From: Entoloma clypeatum
Lineage: Eukaryota > Basidiomycota > Agaricomycetes > Agaricales > Entolomataceae
NCBI GenBank assembly: GCA_963565915.1
Contig: OY751492.1
Span: 1,240,001 to 1,304,000 of the forward strand
DNA: 64,000 bases
Direction of reading: 5' to 3'
Part shown: positions 22,000 through 33,095 of the stretch, piece by piece
Layout: the number at the start of each line of letters is the position of its first letter
Numbering within the stretch: position 1 is the first letter of the stretch
The notes under the pieces: generated by a model
Database searches by the model: none
The model's input: only the letters and a program-made list of their open reading frames with translations
What the model was told of the DNA's origin: nothing
Position numbers and translations under genes: made by a program

Positions 22000-22275
22000 G
22001 TTAAGAATGATTGAATGGTGTTTTTTCTATTGATTTTATGAATGATTGAATCATATATAATGATTGATTTCAGTAATGATTGCATTGCAATGATTTCTGC
22101 AATTCAATGAATTTGATAATGATTGAAGTGTGTATTAACAATGATCCAATGATCCACCATGCTCTTGATTATAGCAATGATTAGATTGCAGATTTTCAGT
22201 GATGTTGCTAATGATGTGCAAGAATGATTGAAGATAATAATCATCATAAGTAAACAACTCCTAATGATTAGATGT
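22000..22275. repeat. AT-rich block with nine ATGATT words
   Basis: The word ATGATT, mostly within AATGATTGA, recurs nine times over about 260 bp with irregular spacing. No reading frame. Confidence 0.6.
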
Positions 22276-22337
22276 GCACTTCTAACCAAATCATAAAATA
22301 TTCAGCTATATAAATCAGAATGCTATGGCTACAGCCA

Positions 22338-24153
22338 CTATTTAATCATAAAAATAGTAGCTACCACTCTTAAGCATACCATAGGGCTTGTGGCATTGAG
22401 GTTTAGAACACATGCAAGTGGTGCAGGATTTGCAATACTTTTTGACAAAGTCTCAAACACCAGGCCAAGTGTAATCTTATTGAATGAGACTAACTGTCTT
22501 GTTTTGTCTGGGGTGTCCAGAAAGAATATGATTATGCTTGTTGGGGAGGATGTGGAGTCAGAGGTCATTGGAGTTGGGGACATAGATGCGACCACTATGA
22601 CGGAGAAAACCATCAGAGTCTACAGACCAGTGTGGTTTGGAATCCTTGAGATGGTTGGCATAGATTGGATCAGATGGGAGTGAATAGAGGATATCAGAAT
22701 GTAGCTGTTCAATGTCCATGTTGACTGTGATGCGGAGAATGGGGGTGAACAACTCTGTATCTCAGAGCGATGCAGATAGCTGTTCTTGGGAAAAGACTGG
22801 TCAGAAGTTGCTTGGATTCACCAATAGATAGTCGCTATTCCCCTCTTTAGGAGAGATGTCCCATTGTCTAGTCAAAGAGTCTGGTTTGGTACCGAAATGT
22901 CTGGGGTGGAAGTGAATCAAGAGATTGAACTGGGAGAGAAACTCAGACCAGCAGACCTGTCAGTGGGTAAGAACCTTTGTAGTGGTGAAGTACTCTAGAT
23001 TCTTGTGGTCTGTGACAACATCAATCAGAGTAGCAGAGCCTTCAAGGTAATATCACCAAATCTTGAATGCTTCATAGATTGCAAGTAACTTCTTGTCATG
23101 TGTGTCGTAGTTGAGTTCCAGGACAGTCAAGGTGTGGGAGTGGAACACTACTGGATGTATCTCCTTATCGGAGGTCCGGATGGACAAAATAGCACCAAGT
23201 GCATAGTCAGAGGTGTCTGTCTTAATGATAATAGGTCAATCAGGAATCCAATAGGTAAGGACTGGTGCTTTGGTAAAAGTGAGTTTCAACTTGTTGAACA
23301 CGCTCTGTGCGGGGTCAGAGAAGAGAAACAGAGTACCCTTCTGGGTGAGTCAGATGAGCAGAACAACAATGTCCAAATAACGGTGAATAAAATGTTGATA
23401 GAAATTTGTGAATCCAAGAAAAGACTGTATGTAGTGTTTTGAGGTCCAGTCTCAAAGACCTAGAACTGGACCAGAACCAGACTGGTAAAAACTGGTGAAA
23501 GACTGGGCTGCAGTCTCAAGTTTCAGATTTTTGAGGATTGACTTGAGACTCAAAAAATGTAAACTGGTCATAGGTCACACAGGTTCTTGTAGGTTCACAT
23601 AGATTCTTGAAGGTTCACATGGATTTTGTTCATCAAACTTTATGAAAGATATTTTGAAATGTATCATAGTTGATATTTTGAAACAGTTTTAGTAAATTGG
23701 AATATAACCAGTTTAAACCAGTTCAAACCAGTCCTGGTTTACTTTTTGAGAATGAAAAGACTGGTTCACCAGTCTTTGACCAGTCCAGTCCTGGTTTCCA
23801 GTTTGTTGAAGAAACCACTCAACCAGTCTTGGTTCTAGATTCTTAATTTTTTGGGCAAAAAACTGGACTGGACTGGACTTTCAAACACTAACTGTATGTC
23901 CTTCACTTTTTGGGATTCAGGCCACTCTTGAATGGTCTTCACCTTGGTTTCAGACATGCGGAGGCTGGAGGGAGACAGGATGAAATCAAGATATTTGACT
24001 GTGTTGATGGAAAATTCACACTTGTTGGAGAACTTCCTTGACATTGTTGGGGTGTTTGGTGGGATTGTCAGAGTAAATGAGAATGTCATCAAGGTAAACC
24101 ACTATAATGTTGAGGAGGTCACTGAAAATAACATTCACAAATTGCTGAAAAGC
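22338..24153 (-). pseudogene. Ty3/gypsy pol remnant (RT, RNase H, integrase N-terminus)
   Basis: Read right to left: FQQFVNVIFSDLL and VVYLDDILIYSDN (RT motif with YLDD, about 24100), KCEFSINTVKYLDFILSP, KVKDIQ, then across a MITE SFLGFTNFYQHFI, an RNase H region with KTDTSDYALGAIL and TDHKNLEYF, a linker LPSDPIYANHL and PHWSVDSDGFLRHSGRIYVPN, and the integrase zinc region ending YCKSCTTCMCSKPQCHKPYG. Order RT before integrase identifies gypsy. Many stops are TGA at expected Arg codons (for example 22453, 22558, 22960). Both ends are truncated and no LTR is present. Confidence 0.9.
23432..23890 (+). mobile_element. hAT-like MITE, 459 bp, with perfect 8-bp target duplication
   Basis: The ends are TAGTGTTTTGAGGTCCAGTC and, reversed, TAGTGTTTGAAAGTCCAGTC. 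The flanks are ACTGTATG at 23424-23431 and again at 23891-23898. It splits the gypsy RT frame between KVKDIQ and SFLGF. The interior is built of ACTGGT/ACCAGT words and has no coding capacity. An 8-bp duplication with short TIRs fits the hAT superfamily. Confidence 0.9.
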
Positions 24154-24330
24154 TACCTCCACTCGTGCCCAATAGCTGCCTATCATGCCCACTGGCTGCC
24201 TCCTACCCTCTTACCCAACACCTGCCTCTCTCATGCCCCCTTCCCCACAACAGCTGTCTCTTATGCGGCTATGCCTGATGGCCACCACGCCACCTCCACT
24301 TGCACCACCTGTTCCCAATGTGAAGGGCAA
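24154..24330 (+). repeat. Diverged minisatellite-like C-rich block
   Basis: Repeated TGCCC(A/C) and GGCTGCC / GGCCACC words resemble the array at 21064-21305; units are too diverged to count. It borders the truncated gypsy end. Confidence 0.45.
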
Positions 24331-25683
24331 TCTCATTTACCATTGTATATATACATTACAATATTTTCCCTTAATGACAAGTTTTTCCAAAAAAAAAAAA
24401 ACCCAAGTGAAGCTTGAAGAAAACTTGAATAACTGAAGGAAATCTTAAATGAGCTTGAAGTGAGCTTGGAGAGGATTTTAGATGTGCTTGAATATTTACT
24501 GGATGCTTAGGCTGCCTTGGCATTTTCCAAGAATTTTCTTGGAAACTGCCACCCTCTTATAGATAGCTTAGGCTGCTTGGAGGCTCTTAGTGCTTCTTAG
24601 TGCAAAAATCCAAGAACAGCTAAGGGAGAGAAGGCCTAAGGACACCCAAGGGCATTCAAGAAGCTTTGACATTTTGCTGATGTTCCGTCACAGCTGAGAT
24701 CCTCATCCCACCACCCACTCCCTCCTTGCCGACATACATCGATGTCTCCAACCTGAATGGTGATCAAGAGCATAGGTGGGAAATGCAATGGTTTGTTGCC
24801 ACATGTGAATGGGCGTGCAAGGCTCTGAACAGGTGTAGGGCAGGGGCTGGGCAGACCAACATGGGCATGGGGTGGAGGGTGGGTGTGGGGGGATATGTTA
24901 ACCATGGTGTATGTTTCAATGATCTGATCTCAAAATTTTATGTTTTTTTTGACTATTCACAAAATTATGGAACAAAGTGAGAGAAGTATATAAGGGGGAA
25001 CATACGTGAAATTGGGTTCATGGATATGAACCCTGGTGTAGATTTTAGTGCTACAAAATAATATATTTTTTAATGTATGTTTGCCCTTCTTGTCCTTCCA
25101 TCAGTTCCAGTACATTACATGTGATGGGGGGAACGGCCCAACATACTTGCACCACACCCAACTGATGTGCCAAGATCTACATGATTGGCAGGTCAAACCA
25201 AAAATAAATTGATTTGAATGGGCGCAGAAAGGAGGAAGGGCAGGAGTGGGAAAAGTTGGAAGGTGTGGGGAGATTAATCAACCACATGAGTATCACCTAC
25301 TGGGACCAGCAGATCAGGCAGATGTGTGATATATCACATCTGATATATCACCCAGCTACCTGTGATTAATGCTGTGGATGCAACAGTCATGCTAAGGTAT
25401 TGAGATATGATATATCACCCCTACTGACTAGGTTGATCAATGAGGAAGTTATCCCAGGACTACCTCAGGTACTGGGTTCAGGATGTGTGTCCAACACTGA
25501 GTACCACCCCCTCCCTCGAGCACTGCATAAAGTTGGATTACGTACACACATTCCTCACCCTACCTGCTCGCCCTGTAAAAGTTGGGTTACGTGGCACACC
25601 GAGAGACAAAGAGGATGCATTCGGATATTGCTGATCCTCCAGTTATTACTTAGTACTTCGGACGAACCAGACCTGATGTTCGG
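24331..25683. other. Repeat-derived intergenic sequence
   Basis: It holds a 12-13-base A run near 24391, a stretch with scattered CTTGAA/CTTGGA words (24410-24660), and three copies of GATATATCAC (25328, 25342, 25409), the first within the palindrome GTGATATATCAC. At 25437-25500 there is a third, partial copy of the segment that precedes the secreted-protein genes (GGACTACCTCAGGTACTGGG). No gene seen. Confidence 0.5.
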
Positions 25684-26017
25684 GTTCAAGTCCTGCCGAA
25701 TTGTTGACCTAGACCTCAGTGCAGTGCGAGTTCGAGGAAGTCATCTCAGGACTACCTCAGGTACTGGGTCGAGAGGATGTGTATCCAGCACGATGCCCAG
25801 TTTCAGAGGACATGGCCTGGGAAGACCGTGTGTACCAACTGTCCTCTCGCAGGCTGTCGGGTCACATACATTTCTCATACTCTGGGTAACTTGCCCCCGA
25901 TGAAATGAGTTCACGAAGTCACTGCTGACATTCCTGTTATTAGTACTTCGGGCCCCGAATCGACGCATCTCGTGCATTTCCTTGATGTTGTCCATCGACC
26001 CGGTAAAATCATTCAGG

Positions 26018-26024
26018 TATAAAA
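26018..26024 (+). promoter_or_regulatory. TATA box of the secreted-protein gene, copy B
   Basis: TATAAAA lies 89 bp before the ATG at 26107, with the same CTGCAGAAACAAG transcript-start region downstream as in copy A. Confidence 0.7.
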
Positions 26025-26106
26025 GGGAGACTGGCCGCGTTCATCATCTGCAGAAACAAGTCTTCGAGTCTTTGCGCATCGCCTCCGAACAACAAACGGT
26101 CTCGCT

Positions 26107-26289
26107 ATGCACTTCTCCCGTACTCTGATCGTTTACACCTCTCTATGCATTGCCAGCACCTGTGCACTGTCACTCCCTGCGTTGGTGCCACGTCGCCGTA
26201 TGCCAAGCGGGTGCGGTCTATTATATTATCCATGCACGGAGGCCCCTGGAATGTGTTGTCCGGTATGTCCCTATCCTGGCTGCAAGTGA
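26107..26289 (+). CDS. Small secreted six-cysteine protein, copy B
   Basis: The 60-residue product starts MHFSRTLIVYTS, has a signal peptide ending near ...ASTCA, and a mature part with six Cys at residues 36, 43, 50, 51, 54 and 59, the same C-x6-C-x6-C-C-x2-C-x4-C spacing as copy A. The CCPVC box and PGC end are identical in both, while the loops between cysteines are almost completely changed (for example DLDTVP against GLLYYP). An extra Cys lies at the end of the signal peptide region. Both copies are open, so both may be expressed. Function unknown. Confidence 0.75.
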   Translation: MHFSRTLIVYTSLCIASTCALSLPALVPRRRMPSGCGLLYYPCTEAPGMCCPVCPYPGCK

Positions 26290-27525
26290 TCAAGGTGGGT
26301 TACTGTCCCAGTCGCCTGCCCATGACTCAGCTGGACTCACCTAAAATGTAGAGCTACCTTTGGTATTGAAACAATGCTAATAGACCAAACGCCCCACCCT
26401 TTATGCCAGTAAGTCTTCAGTGACAATCTTATGGTTGCAAACACTCACGACCGACCAGCCAGTGCACGGAGTTTCGCATTGGTTTCCCAGGCCGAATTTT
26501 TAGTTACTTCTTCTGTCCATTCTACCCTCGCTGTGTGCGCTATATGCAGTTGTTGTGTCCTTGTTTTATTCGTCGTCTTATTTCGTATTCTCAAATCAAT
26601 GGATTGGCGGCTTTTCCGTTTTGGGCCCCCTCCGGAGATGACAAAAAATATGAAGGAGTCTTGGGGAGGGCGAAACATAGGCCACTCAAGGAGATGTGCC
26701 GACCACGCAACGACTGAAGAAGCCTCGCTGAAAGTGGAACCCAGCATCATGGGCTGCAGGCGTTCCTTCTTTCTCGTGGTCTTGAACTTCCCTGTTGAAA
26801 TGGGATACTTATATGGAGGGGCGGGGGAAACATGGATCTTCCGCTCCGGGTTGATTGAGCAAAAGGATGATGTTCGTTGAGGTTGAAGAGGGAGACGTTC
26901 TTGGTTGGTTCCCTCCCTTTCATTACCAGATATAGCAACTTCTCGGCTGATGGTGCTGCGTCATCCCCAGGCGCCTCACGGCCATCCGCCGGCGGTAAGA
27001 GGCGTACATGATGCATGATGTGTGGGCGTACGGGGTTGAACCGCATGCCAGCAATTCAGTGAAAGATGAAGGAGAGAACATGAGCACCCGCACGACACCC
27101 GCTCTCCGACCGCCCGAGACGAATATGTGGGGATGGATCCGTGGCCGTCATGAAGAGAGCGATACTGAGGAACAGGCTACCGACGGGGTAGAGGCCAGAG
27201 AAGAGGGTGTGGGGGCAAAGGACAAGATTATTGCTTCAAGGCTGTACGAAGAATGAGTATAAGTTTGGTCTGAAGGTGACGAAGGATCGACGCACCTGTA
27301 CCCTGTCTTCGGAGTGGTAGGCAGGCGAGTTCCGGAGCCGGGAGCCTGGAGGCGTCAAATATCTTGATGGCGTCTTGCGGGGAAGCCGCCGGTCTGTAGA
27401 AGATGGAAATGGGGAGGTTCGTTGCTGGTGAACAAGAGTAGAGTCGGAGCGTGGGATCGAGGGAGCGTGGAGGGGATGGTTCGTGAATTGTCTCCTGATA
27501 CTGTCGAGTAGAAAGTCATTCGCAA

Positions 27526-28645
27526 CAAGTACGCATCAGCTATAAAAATGGTTTCTCCATACTCAACAAGTCCTCTTACAACTCAGGCTCTCAGCTGACG
27601 GGAATATGTATAGGTTCGAAACTGGCACGCGAACGAAAAACGCTCCTCCGCCGCGCCTACCAACTCCTGAGTGCCAGTGTCCCAAACCTAACCCCTGCCG
27701 CGCATCATATGTGCTATGTACACTGCAACCTTCATGACTCATATAGCCCCACACAGCAGGCTCCCGTTCAACCACTCTGCCTATGAGGGCGTCGCTCGTC
27801 TCTCCCCTCCCTCACACCCGTACGTCTCATATACATCCCCATCTTGCAAGTTATGGCGGTTGCGAAGACCCTAACAATCTCCCCAGATTAGCCACCACAC
27901 CCTTGCGTGCCCTTCACCTCCCCCGACATCTCCAGAGTGGACAGAGGTTCACCAACTCGAGATTCTCTATGGCGTGACATTAATTCACTGCAGATATGCT
28001 TATTTTGAGACGAGGCTTGGGATATTACAACCATTGCCTCCTCGGCACCCCCTTTGGAGTCACGCCGACCTGAGCGGCATCATGCCTTTGACGACATCCC
28101 TCGTTCCACCCTTCAAGTTCCCCCTCCCCTTCGTCATCTGCAGCCCTTCCACATTCTTCGCGATGAGCAAATATTATCATGATATGACAAACCGACACGG
28201 TCCAGGATTCTGGAAACCCCAGGCCCACGTAATAACTCAACAATGGGCGAGGATTAAATCCTGGAGCTCAAAGGGTTGAATGACGCTTGAATCCATGGTT
28301 TTCTTTTGCCTATCGGATCCCAACTTGTCCTCGTTCTGACAAATTCGTAAGTATCAGCTGTCAGCTGAACATGCAAACTTCATGAATCGGAGAAATTCCC
28401 GTTTAGATCGGTTCCCGCCACGGGCAGAATCGCATATATAACCTTGGAGATCAGGACCCGTAGCGCATGTGGAGCCATGCTAAAATATAACCAACATTCA
28501 ACAATTTCAGAACCGAATTGAAGCCTAAATTTGGACAATTTGCAACACATAAGATCTTACTACGTGCACAGCAAACTCTTGTCCTTCCTTTCACATCCAC
28601 AGCGCCATGGAACGCGCATATGATTACTCCCACCCGAACGCTGAA
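27526..28645. other. Unassigned transition region between repeats and genes
   Basis: Several short C-rich frames occur, but none shows family motifs or consistent splice sites. A TATATAA word is at 28435. This is where transposon density ends. Confidence 0.35.
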
Positions 28646-29105
28646 TCAAAGCCCCATTTTGTCCATCGCCTTCGACCTTTTCTTGAGCCACTTCGCTCTT
28701 CCTTCCACCTCGCTCGCTTCTTCTTTGATCATTCGCACCCAATCAAAGCACGTCCCGCAATCGATCTCCTCATGTCTGTAGCATTGGTACGACTCTTCGG
28801 TGTTCGGAGCCCGAGCTGCACCTAGTGCGTACGCGTCTATCGGCGGACGTTCCTTTGAAACATGGCAGTGGGCGTCAGAAGAGACCGCATATATTTAGAT
28901 CCGGGAGCAGAGAGCTGGACGGATAGATGGACGGACAATGTGAACTCACCCCGACGTCGAATTCGGGCGATTCATCCGCGAGCTCGTCCTCTACCTGGAT
29001 GTTGTTGCACATGCGGTGGTCGCAGCAGCAGCGGTAGCAGACCTCGAGACCGTGCTCAAGGCAGAACATGAAGTCATTTATGAGGATGTTGTCACCGAGG
29101 CCCAT
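28646..29105 (-). CDS. Cys-rich small protein, divergent partner of the MYND gene
   Basis: Two exons, 28950-29105 and 28646-28852, joined over a 97-nt intron (GTGAGT...AAAG) in phase 0, give 120 residues. The N-terminal part has FMFCLEHGLEVCYRCCCDHR and an acidic VEDELADESPEFD segment; the C-terminal part has IDAYALGAA, then YQCYRHEEIDCGTCFDWV and a basic helix ending KAMDKMGL. The eight or more paired Cys/His suggest metal binding. I remember similar uncharacterised basidiomycete proteins but no function. The start codon lies 203 bp from that of the MYND gene, so the pair shares a promoter region. Confidence 0.8.
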
Positions 29106-29308
29106 GGCTTTTGCTTGTGAGGAATTTGGTGCTGGGAGTTGGGTTGAGAAGATGTGAAAGGTCGAACTTCAAATGAAAGCCCTTTCAATGTTGATCTTGA
29201 ACATCGGCGAGATTTCAGAAAGCCGGAAGGTAGGTTAGGCTGGGGCTGTGCCGCACTACCTTATTCAGTGTGAACTGAAACCATCACTTCGAACTTCGAT
29301 CGTCATTG

Positions 29309-30152
29309 ATGGTTGAGTGCGCAAAGTGCAACAAAGAGGCAGCTGAGAAGCGTTGCTCTCGTTGCCGAACCACTCACTATTGCGTACGTGTCTCTCAATG
29401 GCACTGTCTCTACTAAGAACCATTCGGAATCACTTCTGTAGTCTACCGAGTGTCAAAACGCAGACTGGACATCCCACAAGCAGAATTGTGTCCTTGAATG
29501 TGTAAAGGGGATCATCATTAACTGCGAACAAGACAAATGGCAGGACGGTATCTGCCACCTCTTTCAGCCCGTCGAAATCCGCCCGGAACATGCCATTTAT
29601 AAGTTGGGAGAAGCATGTCCCGTCACGAAGGCGGTCGGTCTGCCATTGATCGTGTATCGTCACGTACAAGAACCTTGGATGGAGAGGAGTACCGATGATG
29701 CAGGCCTCGATAATCAGATCGCGACGTTTTTGATGATCGATAGATTGTATGGGATTGCTCCCCCCGCGTGAGCTCTTGGTTCTAGCTCGGTCCGCCAACT
29801 ACATATCAACTTTCTGACTTTGTTCTGATCACGCAGATATCAGAAACAAGTTGGAACAGTATGTGCCCCCACTCAACCAACTGCAAGGTCGTCGATAAAA
29901 TCTACATCTACCCCTTCCTGACAGGTGACGGTCATGCGCAAGGATGGAAAACCGTTGACGAAACTAGCGATCGAGACGATCTGGATGTATCATGACCACC
30001 TCCTCGACCTCTTCGGCGAGGGTGATCCGGAACTGCCCCAAAAACAGATGAGCCGTGCCGCGTTCGAGCGTTATTGCCAAAAGTACAAAGAGGAAATGTT
30101 GATCAATAATATTCGAGTCAACGAGTTCCGTACGATGACGCTGCCACTCTAA
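29309..30152 (+). CDS. MYND-type zinc-finger protein
   Basis: Four exons (29309-29383, 29442-29767, 29837-29858, 29925-30152) give 216 residues; all introns are GT-AG and the third exon is only 22 nt. Residues 4-41 form a complete MYND finger: Cys4, Cys7, Cys16, Cys19, Cys25, Cys29, His37, Cys41 (CAKC...CSRC...YCSTEC...HKQNC). MYND fingers bind proteins rather than DNA. The C-terminal region has LDNQIATFLMIDRLYGIAPP and VTVMRKDGKPLTKLAIETIWMY, a pattern I recall from uncharacterised mushroom MYND proteins. A degenerate copy of this C-terminal half follows at 30434. Confidence 0.87.
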
Positions 30153-30433
30153 AGCATGGAGCCAATTGAGGAAGTCGGCATTGGGACACTCTACCTGGGG
30201 GACACGAACGTTGTACCTGATCTAGGCACGTCAGGCGGTGTAATCTAAGGACATTGGGAAACCATCACGAGAAAACTCGGAAACACTGGTGCGGGTGATA
30301 GTCGACTTTGTGCAGTCCGCCCTACATAGGGGCCATTCTTCCAAGTACCGCTACTTTTAGGTAGCGGGGCTTCTCGCCACTGGCAAGCCAGCCTGAGACT
30401 CAGCCCAACAGCTAACCTCGCGGCTTCGAGGAT

Positions 30434-30815
30434 GTATGGATCGTACCACGTACAGCCAGGTGTTCGATAACCAAATCGCAGCGTATTCGATGATTGACCG
30501 CTTCAGTGGGATTGCACCTTGGACATCGATACTTTTTCCTTTATATCTTGTGGAGATGCTGATCGTCAGGCAGGTATCAACAAGAAGTCGTACGGATACG
30601 TATAAATCCGTTTTTGGCAGTTCACTGTCAGACGTGATTAGTACCTGTTCATTCTGTCCCGTTTGTAGGTAATGGTCATACGCAAGGACGAAAAGCCCTT
30701 GAGCAAGGAAGCGATTGAGACCATTTGGATGTATTTCCTTGAGGTTTTCTGGGACGGTCCGCGGGGTCCAGATGAAGCCAGAAAACAGATCAGCAGCATT
30801 GGAATGGCAATTTAA
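30434..30815 (+). pseudogene. Partial degenerate duplicate of the MYND gene 3' half
   Basis: The stretch 30434-30520 encodes MDRTTYSQVFDNQIAAYSMIDRFSGIAP, aligning with MERSTDDAGLDNQIATFLMIDRLYGIAP of the gene upstream. After an intron-like interval, 30669-30815 encodes VMVIRKDEKPLSKEAIETIWMYF, matching its last exon, then degenerates and stops early at MAI. The MYND finger itself is not duplicated. A tandem, truncated copy, not likely to be functional. Confidence 0.75.
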
Positions 30816-31091
30816 AAAAGTCAATGGTGCCAATGTAACCATTATGTATTATTGCGTACGAGAGAGATAGCAGATGGAGGGAGCAGAGTGTGAATAGTAA
30901 TATGGGGGGGGAAGTCTAATAAACAAAAGAGTGTCTATGGTATCGAGACTAGTGGATACAGTACTAGGTATCAATCAATGATGAGCCGGTGTGTAAAGTA
31001 ACAGCTTTCTAAATATTATCTAAGTAGGGAAACTTACGAGAGCGAGAAGCGTCCGAGCCATGCAGCGCTGGGAGGAAAGCAAGGGCATAGT

Positions 31092-33095
31092 TCATAGTAC
31101 AATCTCCTCTCTGTCTCGTAAGGTCTCTTGCAAATTCTCGATCCGTGGAACAAGCCTGAGCCTAAAAGGAAGAGGTCTACGTCCTGAAGTGCCTTCGTAT
31201 TCCTCGAGAGATATAGGCTCGTCCGGGAGTGCGTGGAAAGTAAATGACCAAAGAAGTCTTGAGATTGCTAACCACAACTCGTGTTCGGCAACGTGTAAAC
31301 CTGGGCAAATCCGTCTCCTACCGCTCGATGAGGTAAGATTTAGGTCCGAGTATGGTAGAGATACAATCTTACCCTGCTCCGAAAGTCCAGTGATCGCGTT
31401 CCATCCCATTCGGGAGTACCGCAGATTCAGCGCAGCTCAGATTGTCACCGAGATATCGATCAGGGTTGAATTCGAATCTGTAATTCGGAGAGTTAGAAAC
31501 CGTGTGGAACCAGATCATGTCCACGTACGAATCTGGATACCGCGCTTCGTTGTGATGCAGGCTATAGCAGTTGAGGATTACAACCGTGTCCTTCGGGATG
31601 TAACTCCCGTTATAAGTAAAATCTTGACTTGTGCAGTGCGGTGTGGCCATCCAGAAGGGAGCATGGACGCGTTGGAGCTGGATGGAAATAATGTCGAAAA
31701 AAAATAGATCGAGGGATGCAAACCTAGCTGACCTCTTTAATGATTGCACGAATATACGGCAAATTGGATTGGTCCTCAGCAGTCGGCCAACGGTCCCGGC
31801 CGACCACTCGGTCAAGCTCCTCGTGGGCCCGCTTTTGGACTTCCGGGAATGATGGGATGAAAGCCAGGAACCAGTCAATGATATCTGAAGTCTGGGGCCG
31901 GATCAGCCTAAGGGAAGTGGTCACTGTTGGTGAAAGCTCACGGAAGAAACGCCGCCAAGCGTAAAGACAGCAGAGAGCATGCAAATATCTTCCCAGTCAA
32001 GTTTCTCTTCTTCCTGAGTGGTAAGAAGGGTCTTGACGAGGCAGTCAGGGACGTCCTCTCCTGCATCCATCCGAGCCTTGACATCGAGGATCATGCTTCC
32101 ATAGACATTAATGAGGCCATCGTGGAGTTTGCGGCCACGAGTCTTCATTCGAGAGGGAATCCATTGCAGTGGCTTGAAGAAGTCAATAGGGTTTGACCAG
32201 GGACCTTTTAGACGATGTTAGTATGTTATGGAAGCGTGCTATGAAACGTGCACTATTACCAGTCAAATCCATGAACTCCGTCGCCAATTCAAGTGCTTGT
32301 TTTACAAGGGGAGCCGAAGTCGAATTGGTTCGCGTTCCGAAACAAATAAGGAGCATATTGCTAGTCAAATATCAGTACATATAGTCGGATAGGAATCAAA
32401 GGTAGACAACTTACTTCAAAGCAAAACGGCCCACGAATTGAGCGGGGTAGATTGGTAGTTTCCCACCCTTAGTCTCTTCGTACAACGAGCGAATGAGGAT
32501 GTGAGCTTCGTAGTCCAGTGTAGACCCATAACCTGTAATGGCTTTGGGCGTGAGTAGTCGTGCAGCAATCCTGCGATGCTGTCTCCTGTTGGTTCATCGC
32601 AAATGAATGAGTCAGAAATTCTCAAGGTAGTGATGAGCGGAATACCAGGTGTCGCCATACTCCGATGCAGTAATTGCCCGGCCACGAAGAATTGTCTGAT
32701 TCTTCATGAAATACTGTTTGCGGTTTGAGAAAACTGCGCCGTTGGTGACGAAAAGGTCTCGAGCGACGTGAGGATCAGAGACGACGACGAAAAGCTGATC
32801 CCCCATCCATATCGAAAACAAGGAGCCATATTTCTTGGCCCAACTGTGAACTGATAATTCGGGGTATTTGCGCAGAAATGCATATCGGGTAATGGGACCA
32901 GGAGGCAATCTATTGCCATCCGTGTCGACGATGATTCTGCGCAAGATGATGGGACTTAAGAAATAAGCCGCCACTAGAATAGCAACCCCTGCGGAGAGCT
33001 ACATCGAAACACGTGAGCCGCAGATAGAGGGAAAGAGACGGTTCACAGACTTGAGCTATGGTGGCAAAACCTAAGAGAGCGAAAGAGAGAATCAT
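31092..33095 (-). CDS. Cytochrome P450 monooxygenase
   Basis: Nine exons on the - strand fit GT-AG rules, from MILSFALLGFATIAQ (33051-33095) to a stop at 31092, giving a little over 500 residues. Visible landmarks: N-terminal membrane anchor (AILVAAYFLSPIIL), proline-rich LPPGP hinge, helix C W-RQHR, the K-helix ExxR as KELQR across an intron, FNPDRYL, and the heme loop FGAGRRICPGL with its Cys ligand. The I-helix position reads TLGGVSSTS, so the usual A/G-G-x-D/E-T-T/S acid-alcohol pair is not obvious. Membrane-bound, oxidising an unknown substrate with a P450 reductase. Two donor sites (GTCTGT, GTCAGC) are atypical. Confidence 0.9.

Larger units (their letters stand above)
25684..27525 (+). 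repeat. Segmental duplication, copy B (secreted-protein unit)
   Basis: Direct-orientation copy of 7053-9175, shortened by deletions in the distal third. It keeps the promoter, the small secreted-protein gene and its 3' region. Confidence 0.85.

Noticed and set aside
25326..25420. Three GATATATCAC words as possible operator sites
   Set aside because: AT-rich palindromes arise easily, there is no adjacent gene, and spacing is irregular.
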